The position numbers and the translations under genes are program-made. Under the pieces are notes generated by a model. That model saw nothing but the letters and a program-made list of their open reading frames with translations. It was not told the DNA's origin and searched no databases. From positions 824,001-888,000 of the forward strand of contig NC_016935.1 of NCBI RefSeq assembly GCF_000250655.1: 64,000 bases of DNA, written 5' to 3'. Below, piece by piece: positions 16,946 to 23,975 of the stretch. Source of the DNA: Paenibacillus mucilaginosus 3016 (GTDB lineage Bacteria > Bacillota > Bacilli > Paenibacillales > NBRC-103111). Numbering within the stretch: the first letter of the stretch is position 1; each line of letters begins with the position of its first letter.

Positions 16946-17305
16946 ATGGAAGATTTCCTTGACCCCCGGAACGCCGAAGGAATGCCGAAGATGACGGACA
17001 GCATGCTGTCGCTGGATTTCCTTATGGCCGCCAAGAATGGGGTGCGCAACTGCGCGATTGCGCTGACGGAGTGCATTACCCCCGAAGCACGGACCCTGAT
17101 CCGGGAACAGCTCAATCAGGCGCTGGCCCTGCACGAAGAAATCTCCCAGCTCATGCTGAGCAAGGGATGGCTTCATGTCTACAATCTGCCCGAGCAGCAC
17201 GAGATGGACATGCGGTCGGCCCGGACGACGGTGCAGATCGCGGGTCTTGACCTGTTCCCGGGGGATACTTCACGGCTCGGGATGTTCGCTACGCCTAACA
17301 AATAA
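16946..17305 (+). CDS. CotF-family spore coat protein (YraF-like)
   Basis: A 119-residue protein with the Coat_F helical core: MTDSMLSLDFLMAAKNGVRN, CAIALTECITPEARTLIREQL, ALHEEISQLMLSKGWLHVY. The pattern of a ferritin-like helix pair plus the final GW-x-Y segment is typical. AGGAGGTG lies upstream of ATG 16946. It is 27 bp after the short partner and 20 bp before the alcohol dehydrogenase gene. It occupies the yraF position of the Bacillus cluster. Confidence 0.85.
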   Translation: MEDFLDPRNAEGMPKMTDSMLSLDFLMAAKNGVRNCAIALTECITPEARTLIREQLNQALALHEEISQLMLSKGWLHVYNLPEQHEMDMRSARTTVQIAGLDLFPGDTSRLGMFATPNK

Positions 17306-17325
17306 CTATCGGAGGATACGCCGCC

Positions 17326-18462
17326 ATGAAAGCCGTAACGTATCAAGGGATCAAAACGATCGAGGTCAAGGAAGTGGCCGATCCGAAGATCGAGAAGCCG
17401 GATGACATGATCATCCGCCTCACGGCTACGGCCATCTGCGGATCCGACCTGCATCTGCTTCATGGAATGATCCCGAACATGCCGACCGACTTTATTATCG
17501 GGCACGAGCCGTTGGGCGTTGTGGAGGAAGTGGGGCCCGAGGTAACCAAGCTGAGGAAGGGCGACCGCGTCATCATTCCTTTTAACGTCGCCTGCGGCCA
17601 CTGCCATTACTGCACGCATGATCTGGAAAGCCAGTGCGACAACTCGAATCCGCACGGGGATATGGGCGCATACTTCGGCTATTCGGAGACCACGGGAGGC
17701 TACGCGGGAGGACAGGCGGAATACCTGCGGGTGCCCTACGCGAACTTCTCCTCCTTCAAGATCCCGGAGAGCAACGAGGTCGAGGATGAGAAGCTCGTCG
17801 TGATCGCCGACGCCATGTCGACGGCCTTCTGGTCCGTGGACAATGCGGGAGTCAAGAACGGGGATACGGTGATTGTCCTGGGCTGCGGCCCGGTAGGGCT
17901 GTTCGCGCAGAAGTTCGCCTGGCTGAAGGGAGCGAAGCGGGTCATTGCCGTCGACTATGTCGGCTACCGCCTCGAGCATGCCAAGCGGGTGAACAAGGTG
18001 GAGATCGTGAACTTCGAGTCCGAAGAGAACATCGGCAATCATCTGAAGGAGATCACCAAGGGCGGGGCCGACGTCGTCATTGACTGCGTGGGGATGAGCG
18101 GCAAGATGTCGCCACTGGAGTTCCTGGCTTCGGGGGTCAAGCTGCAGGGGGGAGCGATGGGCGGCCTCGTCATCGCCTCCCAGGCCGTTCGCAAAGGGGG
18201 AACGATTCAGGTGACGGGCGTCTACGGAGGACGCTATAACGCATTCCCGCTCGGCGACATTTTCCAGCGCAACGTTAATCTGCGGACCGGACAGGCCCCG
18301 GTGATCCACTATATGCCGCATATGTATGAGCTTGTGGCCTCGGGGAAGATCGATCCGGGCGATGTGGTCACGCATGTGCTTCCGCTCTCCGATGCGAAGC
18401 ACGGCTACGAGATCTTCGATACCAAGACGGACGACTGCATCAAGGTCGTCTTGAAGCCATAG
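17326..18462 (+). CDS. adhB: zinc-dependent alcohol dehydrogenase (AdhB-like) in the spore-coat cluster
   Basis: A 378-residue medium-chain dehydrogenase of the glutathione-independent formaldehyde/threonine dehydrogenase branch. Catalytic-zinc region ICGSDLHLLHG and GHEPLGVVEEVG. A structural-zinc-like cysteine region, NVACGHCHYCTHDLESQCDNS. Rossmann motif VLGCGPVGLFAQKFAW. Embedded between coat genes in the same position as adhB in Bacillus, it is likely made during sporulation. Its physiological substrate and reason for association with coat proteins are not established. GGAGG lies 11 bases upstream of ATG 17326. Confidence 0.85.
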   Translation: MKAVTYQGIKTIEVKEVADPKIEKPDDMIIRLTATAICGSDLHLLHGMIPNMPTDFIIGHEPLGVVEEVGPEVTKLRKGDRVIIPFNVACGHCHYCTHDLESQCDNSNPHGDMGAYFGYSETTGGYAGGQAEYLRVPYANFSSFKIPESNEVEDEKLVVIADAMSTAFWSVDNAGVKNGDTVIVLGCGPVGLFAQKFAWLKGAKRVIAVDYVGYRLEHAKRVNKVEIVNFESEENIGNHLKEITKGGADVVIDCVGMSGKMSPLEFLASGVKLQGGAMGGLVIASQAVRKGGTIQVTGVYGGRYNAFPLGDIFQRNVNLRTGQAPVIHYMPHMYELVASGKIDPGDVVTHVLPLSDAKHGYEIFDTKTDDCIKVVLKP

Positions 18463-18475
18463 GAGGCGGGGGGAC

Positions 18476-18679
18476 ATGGACCAGCAGAAGTATGCACTGC
18501 ACGAAGTCCTGGAACTGCATGAGATTGCCGCATTCAAGACGAACTGCATGACCAAGTCGCAGACGATGCAGATGCTTGTATCCGACGAGGCGCTGAAGAG
18601 CATCATGCAGCAGGATGTCGCCCTGTCGGTGCGCCAGCTGCAGGATCTGAACGAATTGTTGTCCAAGGCGACGACATAG
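18476..18679 (+). CDS. CotF-like short spore coat protein (YraE-like)
   Basis: A 67-residue helical protein (ALHEVLELHEIAAFKTNCMT, then QQDVALSVRQLQDLNELL), homologous in pattern to the 74-residue protein at 16694. AGGAGGCGGGG precedes ATG 18476. It lies 13 bp after the dehydrogenase gene, and a longer CotF partner follows 17 bp downstream, repeating the short-long pairing. Confidence 0.8.
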   Translation: MDQQKYALHEVLELHEIAAFKTNCMTKSQTMQMLVSDEALKSIMQQDVALSVRQLQDLNELLSKATT

Positions 18680-18696
18680 GAGGGGAGTAGGCCGAT

Positions 18697-18990
18697 ATGA
18701 ATACGATTCTCGAGCGTATGACGGGACTGCATACGATGACCGACCAGGTGATCGCGATGGATCTGCTCATCGCCGCCAAGAGCGGGGTGCGCAACTATGC
18801 CATGGCGGTGACCGAGACGGCCACTCCGGAAATCAAGTCGATCCTGACACAGCATCTCAATGAGGCGATTCTGCTCCATGAGCAGATCTCCGCGTATATG
18901 GTGGAGCGGGGCTTCTATCATCCTCATGATGTGAACGAGCAGGTCAAGCTGGATCTGACGAACATACAGACGGCGCTGAAACTGACCTAG
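18697..18990 (+). CDS. CotF-family spore coat protein (YraD-like)
   Basis: A 97-residue Coat_F protein (MTDQVIAMDLLIAAKSGVRN, YAMAVTETATPEIKSILTQHL, LLHEQISAYMVERGFYHPHD). It parallels the 119-residue protein at 16946 closely, suggesting duplication of a short-long gene pair around the dehydrogenase. AGGAGGGG lies upstream of ATG 18697. Confidence 0.85.
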   Translation: MNTILERMTGLHTMTDQVIAMDLLIAAKSGVRNYAMAVTETATPEIKSILTQHLNEAILLHEQISAYMVERGFYHPHDVNEQVKLDLTNIQTALKLT

Positions 18991-19028
18991 CCGGCGCCAT
19001 AGCCCGATAACGAGGAGGGAAGATGACC

Positions 19029-19253
19029 ATGCCTGGACAGGAAAACCAACAGCAAATGACCTCCGACCGCAGCTTGCTGTCGGACAAGGAGCTGCATTAC
19101 CTTAAGGACTTCATGTCCTGGGAGCTGCTTGCCATGAAGAAATGCGCCGATCTGGCGAACCGCTGCCAGGATCCGGAGATCCAGTCGCTGATACGCGAGA
19201 CGGGGAAGAAGCACCTCAGCCACTACCAGCAGCTGCTGGGTCATTTACACTAA
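19029..19253 (+). CDS. CotF-like spore-associated helical protein
   Basis: A 74-residue protein (MPGQENQQQMTSDRSLLSDK, then ELLAMKKCADLANRCQDPEI). I prefer ATG 19029 over ATG 19023 because GAGGAGGGA ends only 2-3 bases before the latter. The helix pattern and the ending KHLSHYQQLLGHL suggest a half-CotF relative. It extends the cluster beyond the Bacillus five-gene set. Family assignment is weaker than for its neighbours. Confidence 0.65.
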   Translation: MPGQENQQQMTSDRSLLSDKELHYLKDFMSWELLAMKKCADLANRCQDPEIQSLIRETGKKHLSHYQQLLGHLH

Positions 19254-19275
19254 GGCGTCCAGGGAGGATCAGAAG

Positions 19276-19602
19276 ATGACAGTGGAGATTGCGAATCCGC
19301 AGACGGGCCAGCTTCCGAAGGTGAAGACTCCGGAGATGAATGACAGGGATTATATCAACGACCTGCTGAGCTTTGAGAAATACCTCTCCGGCGGGTTCAA
19401 CACAGGGCTGCAGGAGATGCAGAACCCGAAGCTCCACGAGACGGTGCAGGGCATCCTGAGCGACATTCACAACAGCCAGTTCCAGGTGTTCGATACGATG
19501 TTCCGCAAGGGCTGGTACAAGATGAAAGCGGCCGATGCGGCCGAGATCGAGAAGATCCGCACCCAATTCGCCAATTACAGCAGCCAGTTCCCCGAATTCT
19601 AA
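19276..19602 (+). CDS. CotF-family spore coat protein
   Basis: A 108-residue protein with the Coat_F pattern: MNDRDYINDLLSFEKYLSGG, FNTGLQEMQNPKLHETVQGI, NSQFQVFDTMFRKGWYKMKA. GGGAGG precedes ATG 19276. It is the last gene of the cluster and is followed by a bidirectional terminator shared with the convergent Lrp gene. Confidence 0.82.
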   Translation: MTVEIANPQTGQLPKVKTPEMNDRDYINDLLSFEKYLSGGFNTGLQEMQNPKLHETVQGILSDIHNSQFQVFDTMFRKGWYKMKAADAAEIEKIRTQFANYSSQFPEF

Positions 19603-19615
19603 AAAAGGGATTGTC

Positions 19616-19658
19616 AAAGGCCTCACGAAGCTCCCATAGGGGATCTTGTGGGGCTTTT
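19616..19658. terminator. terminator between the coat cluster and the Lrp gene
   Basis: Imperfect hairpin with AAAG/CTTT and CCTCAC/GTGGGG pairings closing on a GCTCCC-ATA-GGGGAT tip, followed by a T-run. It lies between convergent genes. Confidence 0.65.
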
Positions 19659-19670
19659 TGGCGTGCGTGC

Positions 19671-20129
19671 TTAGAGCTCCAGACCCGTTCCCTGCTTGAA
19701 CCGCTTGATCACCATATGGGTATCGACGTTCACCACGCCTTCGAGCGTGTAGATTTTCTGGAACAGGAACGTCTCCAGCGCCTCCTCATCCTTCAGCAGG
19801 GCGTGCATGTGAAGCGTGCTGGGCCCGGTCATCTGGTAGATGCTGATGACTTCGGGCTCTTCGGCAAGAGCATTGCCGGCCTGCTCCACGAACCGCGGCT
19901 CCACCCGGACTTCGAAGAAGGCGGAGATGTATTTCCCAAGCCGGGCGGAGTTCAGGCGTACCGTGAAATTCTCGATGATGCCGTCCGCGATCAGCCCTTC
20001 CACCCGTTTTTGGATGGCGACCCGGGAGAGATTGAGGGTTTCGCCGATCTTGGCGTAAGACATTCGTCCATTGTCATGGAGAAGGCGGATAATTTCCTGA
20101 TCGATCGGGTCGATTTGGGGGAGAAGCAT
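19671..20129 (-). CDS. Lrp/AsnC family transcriptional regulator
   Basis: A 152-residue regulator. The N-terminal winged helix is IDPIDQEIIRLLHDNGRMSY, followed by AKIGETLNLSRVAIQKRVEG. A C-terminal ligand-binding RAM domain follows (VISIYQMTGPSTLHMHALLK). I start at ATG 20129 because TGGAGG lies 8 bases upstream; the frame is open to 20231 without a signal. It is divergent from the amidohydrolase/ABC/Rieske block, so it probably controls that block. The effector could be an amino acid or a nucleobase-like compound. Confidence 0.88.
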   Translation of the reverse strand: MLLPQIDPIDQEIIRLLHDNGRMSYAKIGETLNLSRVAIQKRVEGLIADGIIENFTVRLNSARLGKYISAFFEVRVEPRFVEQAGNALAEEPEVISIYQMTGPSTLHMHALLKDEEALETFLFQKIYTLEGVVNVDTHMVIKRFKQGTGLEL

Positions 20130-20305
20130 GGTCACAACCTCCAGAAGGCCAAATTTTACGAGTTGTTCGTTTAAGCGTGCGGAAGAATGGTGTAAGGTTT
20201 CAATTTGTATAATAATTTTGTCAATAATCATACCATTCGTAATCTGAATTCGTCTATGACTATTCTTTCATGCTGATTTTAATGGAAAATGGTTTACACA
20301 AGGGA

Positions 20306-20334
20306 TTGACTGGCATGAAGGGTGCCAGTATACT
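20306..20334 (+). promoter_or_regulatory. sigma-A promoter with internal dyad, upstream of the amidohydrolase gene
   Basis: TTGACT (20306-20311), 17-bp spacer, TATACT (20329-20334). The spacer carries TGGCA-N7-TGCCA (20311-20327), a candidate operator. The divergent Lrp-type regulator is a candidate ligand for it. Confidence 0.65.
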
Positions 20335-20347
20335 TGCGTCATAAAAA

Positions 20348-20416
20348 CTAACACAATGTTCTGAAAAAGCAGATGGAGATCGTGTTATCTTGTTGTTTGA
20401 GTCTTATTCATGTTAG
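20348..20416 (+). promoter_or_regulatory. possible structured 5' leader
   Basis: The predicted transcript starts near 20341. CTAACA (20348-20353) can pair with TGTTAG (20411-20416), enclosing about 57 nt and ending directly against the GGGTGGTG ribosome binding site. No known riboswitch core was found in it. Confidence 0.25.
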
Positions 20417-20430
20417 GGTGGTGTTAATTA

Positions 20431-21816
20431 TTGGGTAGAATGTTGATCCGAAACGGAACGATTCTCACTATGAATGGCGTTAACGAAGTCATTCCGGGAG
20501 GATATCTGTACCTGGAGGGGGACCGGATCTCCGAGGTGGGGGCTTGGCCGGCGGATGGCAGCAAAGAGGAGCTCGCTTCGCGGGCGGATGTGCTCATCGA
20601 CGCGGGAGGGAAGGCGGTGCTCCCGGGTCTGATCAATGGGCATACGCACCTGTTCCAGACATACCTTCGCGGCGTGTCGGATGATCTGCCGCTCTCGCAG
20701 TGGCTGCGCCAGATCATCTGGCCGGGGGCGCTGGCGATGGAGGAGGAGGATTTTTATCTGGCGGCGCTGGTCGGATGCATCGAGAACCTGAAGTCGGGCG
20801 CCACCTATATTATGGACCATCATTACATTCATACGCATGCCGGCAGCGACGAAGGGGTGCTGCGGGCGATGGCCGAGTCGGGAATCCGCGGACAGATGGC
20901 GCGGGGCGGCGTCGACCTCAGCTACGAGCCCCGGCTCAGCGAGCGGATCGGCGACATCTTCGCCAATACAGACGCGCTGCTGGACCGCTGGCAGGGAGCG
21001 GCTTCGGGGAGGATCGGCATCGCGATGGGTCCGCTCAACCTGTACGGCTGCTCCCGGGAGTTCCTCGAACAGTCGGCCCGGTACAGCGAACGCCACGGGC
21101 TCATCACGCACATCCACGTGGCGGAGACGAGAGACCAGATCGACAACACGATGAGCCGCTTCGGGCTGCGGAATCTCGAGCTGGTGGAGGCCGTCGGGCT
21201 GCTCGGCAGCCGCACACAGGTCGTGCATGGCATCTGGCTCGACGACAGGGAGCTGGAGCTCCTCTCGGACAGCGGGGCGTCGGTGATGCACTGTCCGGTG
21301 TCGAACATGTATCTGGCCTCCGGGGTGGCCCGGGTGCCGGAGATGCTGGAGCGGGGGATCAATGTGGCGCTCGGCACCGACGGGCCCGGCAGCAACAACT
21401 GCCAGGATAATCTCGAGGTGCTGAAGTTCGCCGCCTGCCTGCACAAGGTGAACGGGATGGATTCGACGCTGCTGCCTCCGATGCAGGTGCTCGAATTGGC
21501 TACGAAGAACGGCGCCCGGGCCGTCGGCAGGGGACATGATCTCGGAAGCCTCGAGGCGGGCCGGAAGGCGGATGTGGTCATCGTCGACCTCCAGAAGGCG
21601 CATATCGCCCCTGTCCACCGCTGCTCCTCCGCGCTGGTCTATAACGCCAACGGCAACGATGTTGATACGGTGATCGTGGACGGCCGGGTGGTGGTGGAGC
21701 GGGGGAGGTGCACCCTGGTGGACGAGGACGAGGTGCTGCGCCGGGCGCAGGCGAGGGTGGACCGGCTCCGGGAGCGGCTGTCGGCCGCGTATCCCGTGTT
21801 CGGTATAGTGGAATAA
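20431..21816 (+). CDS. amidohydrolase, TRZ/ATZ or SAH/guanine-deaminase-like family
   Basis: A 461-residue metal-dependent hydrolase. Metal ligands H71 and H73 lie in INGHTHLFQTYLRG. Further metal-site motifs are THIHVAETRDQ, VVHGIWLDD and ALGTDGPGSNN. The C-terminal LEAGRKADVVIVDL returns to the composite beta domain. Family members deaminate or dechlorinate N-heterocycles such as guanine, 8-oxoguanine, cytosine, triazines or S-adenosylhomocysteine. The start is TTG 20431 with GGGTGGTG 8 bases upstream; ATG 20440 is the alternative. It heads a block with a nucleoside-type ABC importer and a Rieske oxygenase, so the substrate is probably an imported N-heterocycle. Confidence 0.85.
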   Translation: MGRMLIRNGTILTMNGVNEVIPGGYLYLEGDRISEVGAWPADGSKEELASRADVLIDAGGKAVLPGLINGHTHLFQTYLRGVSDDLPLSQWLRQIIWPGALAMEEEDFYLAALVGCIENLKSGATYIMDHHYIHTHAGSDEGVLRAMAESGIRGQMARGGVDLSYEPRLSERIGDIFANTDALLDRWQGAASGRIGIAMGPLNLYGCSREFLEQSARYSERHGLITHIHVAETRDQIDNTMSRFGLRNLELVEAVGLLGSRTQVVHGIWLDDRELELLSDSGASVMHCPVSNMYLASGVARVPEMLERGINVALGTDGPGSNNCQDNLEVLKFAACLHKVNGMDSTLLPPMQVLELATKNGARAVGRGHDLGSLEAGRKADVVIVDLQKAHIAPVHRCSSALVYNANGNDVDTVIVDGRVVVERGRCTLVDEDEVLRRAQARVDRLRERLSAAYPVFGIVE

Positions 21817-21855
21817 AGCGGGTCGGACGAAGGAAGCGAAGGGGGTTCGGGAGGC

Positions 21856-23007
21856 ATGCAGGAGCTGCTTGGGGACAAAAGGGGAACGCCGCCCCGCTGG
21901 GTGGAGGCCGGGGTGGAGGTACTGTTCTATGCAGGTGCCGTTCTGGCGGCACTGCTCGCCGGCGGACTGGTGATGCTGGCGGCGGGGGTATCGCCGCTTG
22001 CGGCTTACCACCTGATCTGGGACGGGGCGGCGGGAAGTGCGAATGCCTGGAAGGAAACACTGGTCAAAGCCACCCCGCTGCTCTTCGCGGGACTGGCGTA
22101 TACCTTCGCTTACCGGTGCGGGCTCTTCAACATCGGGGCGGAAGGTCAGATCTACATGGGGGCGCTGCTCGGGACGATCACGGCCCTGTATGTGCCGGGG
22201 CTCCCGCTGTACGTGCACCTGCCGCTCTGCCTGCTGGGCGGCATACTCGGGGGTGCCCTGTGGGCCGGGATCGCGGGTGCGCTTAAGGTCGGCCGGGGGG
22301 CCAGCGAGATCATCAATACGATCATGCTGAACTACGCCGCCATCTATCTCGTGAGCTATATGGTCACAGGACCGCTGAAGCAGGCCGGCGCAAACCTGCC
22401 GCAGACGGCCCGGCTGCCGGAGACCGCCGTCCTCGGCAAGCTGTTCGACTCCCGGCTGCATTACGGCTTTGTCATCGCCATCGCGCTCGCCGTGCTGCTC
22501 TATGTGGTGCTGCAGCATACGGTCTGGGGCTATGAGATCCGCTCCGCCGGCTATAATGCCAAGGCCGCAAGGGTGATGGGGATGCCGGTGAAGCGCAATC
22601 TGCTGCTCGTCATGATGCTGAGCGGAGCGGCGGCCGGCATCGGCGGCTTCGTCGAAATCTCGGGCGTGCAGAGCCGGCTCTTCCAGAACTTTTCGCCGGG
22701 CTTTGGCTATGACGGGATTGCCGTGGCGCTGGTGGGCGGCGCGCACCCGATCGGCAATATCGGGTCGGCGCTGCTCTTCGGCGGCCTGCGCAGCGGGGCC
22801 AATGCCATGCAGCGGCTGACCGGCACGTCGACCTCGCTGGTCTATGTGATCCAGGCGGTCATCATCATCCTGGTCGTATGCAACCGCTACTGGTTCGGGG
22901 GACTCAGGGCGAAGCTGGTGGACGTGCTGTCGCAGCGCCTGTCCGGCGGTGCCGTGAAGCCCGCCGCCATCGTGCTGCCGCTGAAGGAACGGGAGGGACA
23001 ATCATGA
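21856..23007 (+). CDS. nucleoside-type ABC transporter permease 1 (BPD_transp_2)
   Basis: A 383-residue membrane protein with about nine hydrophobic segments and family motifs ATPLLFAGLAYTFAYRCGLFN, NIGAEGQIYMGALLG and the coupling-helix region GYNAKAARVMGMPVKRNLLL. It resembles Bacillus NupP/YufP, a component of guanosine uptake. A GGGAGG signal precedes ATG 21856. The gene overlaps the next permease gene by ATGA, and the importer continues with an ATPase and a BMP-type binding lipoprotein. Confidence 0.9.
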   Translation: MQELLGDKRGTPPRWVEAGVEVLFYAGAVLAALLAGGLVMLAAGVSPLAAYHLIWDGAAGSANAWKETLVKATPLLFAGLAYTFAYRCGLFNIGAEGQIYMGALLGTITALYVPGLPLYVHLPLCLLGGILGGALWAGIAGALKVGRGASEIINTIMLNYAAIYLVSYMVTGPLKQAGANLPQTARLPETAVLGKLFDSRLHYGFVIAIALAVLLYVVLQHTVWGYEIRSAGYNAKAARVMGMPVKRNLLLVMMLSGAAAGIGGFVEISGVQSRLFQNFSPGFGYDGIAVALVGGAHPIGNIGSALLFGGLRSGANAMQRLTGTSTSLVYVIQAVIIILVVCNRYWFGGLRAKLVDVLSQRLSGGAVKPAAIVLPLKEREGQS

Positions 23008-23941
23008 GTGAAGAAGTCATCGTCAGCTATCTGGCCGCCGCGATCCGGCTCTGCGTGCCGCTGCTGCTCGCCGGCATAGGGCTCCTGTATATGTCCCGCA
23101 GCGGTATCCTCAACATCGGCATGGAGGGGATGATGCTGATCGGCGCCCTGGCCGGAGTGTTCGGAGCGCACACCTACGGCAGCGCTGGGGCGGGCCTGCT
23201 GTTCGCCGTCACTGTCGGAGCCGTAGTAGGGCTGCTCTTCGGCTTCCTGGTGATTACGACGGGGGCCGACCAGGTTGTCATCGGTACGGCGCTGAACCTG
23301 CTCGGGCTGGGTCTGACCACCGTCTTCGGCCGGAGTCTGCTCGGGATGGGCCAGGAGGCCGTCAAGGTCGAAGGGTTCCCGGTCGTCCCCCTTCCGCTGC
23401 TCAGCGGCATTCCCTTCCTCGGGGAGGCGCTGTTCCGGCAGAATGTGCTCGCCTACGCCGCCTTCCTGCTTGTGCCCTTGACGGCCTTCCTCTTCTACCG
23501 GACCCGCTGGGGGCTGCAGGTCCGGGCGGTCGGGGAGAATCCGCTGGCGGCGGATACGCTGGGCGTGAAGGTGCACCGGGTCCGCTACCTCTGTTCCGTC
23601 ATCGGCGGCATCATGGCGGGTGTGGCCGGGAGCTCGATCTCACTGGGCATTCTGAACCAGTTCACGGAGAACATGGTCGCCGGCCGGGGGTTCATCGCGC
23701 TGTCCGCGGTGATCTTCGGCAGATGGACTCCCGGCGGGACGATGTCGGCCGCCGTGCTGTTCGGCGGGCCGACGCGCTGCAGCTGCGGTTCCAGTCGCTG
23801 GGCATCGAGCTGCCCTACCAGTTCATGCTCATGTTCCCGTACCTCCTCACGATGGCTGCCCTGGCCTGGTTCTCCGGACGCAGCAGGCAGCCGGCGGCGA
23901 CGGGTGCGGCATACAAGAGTCTGGCGAACCGCAGCGGCTGA
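23004..23941 (+). CDS. nucleoside-type ABC transporter permease 2 (frameshifted near its end)
   Basis: Second BPD_transp_2 subunit, NupQ/YufQ-like. From ATG 23004, LLLAGIGLLYMSRSGILNIG, MEGMMLIGALAGVFGA and GFIALSAVIFGRWTPGG are in frame up to codon 254. At 23766-23768 (GGG) one G appears to be missing. After a one-base shift, the expected tail ADALQLRFQSLGIELPYQ, FMLMFPYLLTMAALAWF reads to TGA 23941. Unshifted, the frame runs on without a stop into the ATPase gene. This is either a sequencing error in a G-run or a real mutation. The lost part would be the last membrane helix. Overlap with permease 1 is ATGA. Confidence 0.85.
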
Positions 23942-23975
23942 ATGGATAGGGGAAGCGGTGAAAGGGGAGGAAACG

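Noticed and set aside
20341-20430. Purine riboswitch before the amidohydrolase
   Set aside because: A closing helix of about the right size exists, but the conserved purine-aptamer junction sequences are absent.
20428-23001. Long minus-strand frame (857 codons) opposite the amidohydrolase and permease genes
   Set aside because: A shadow of two well-supported plus-strand genes with overlapping start signals.
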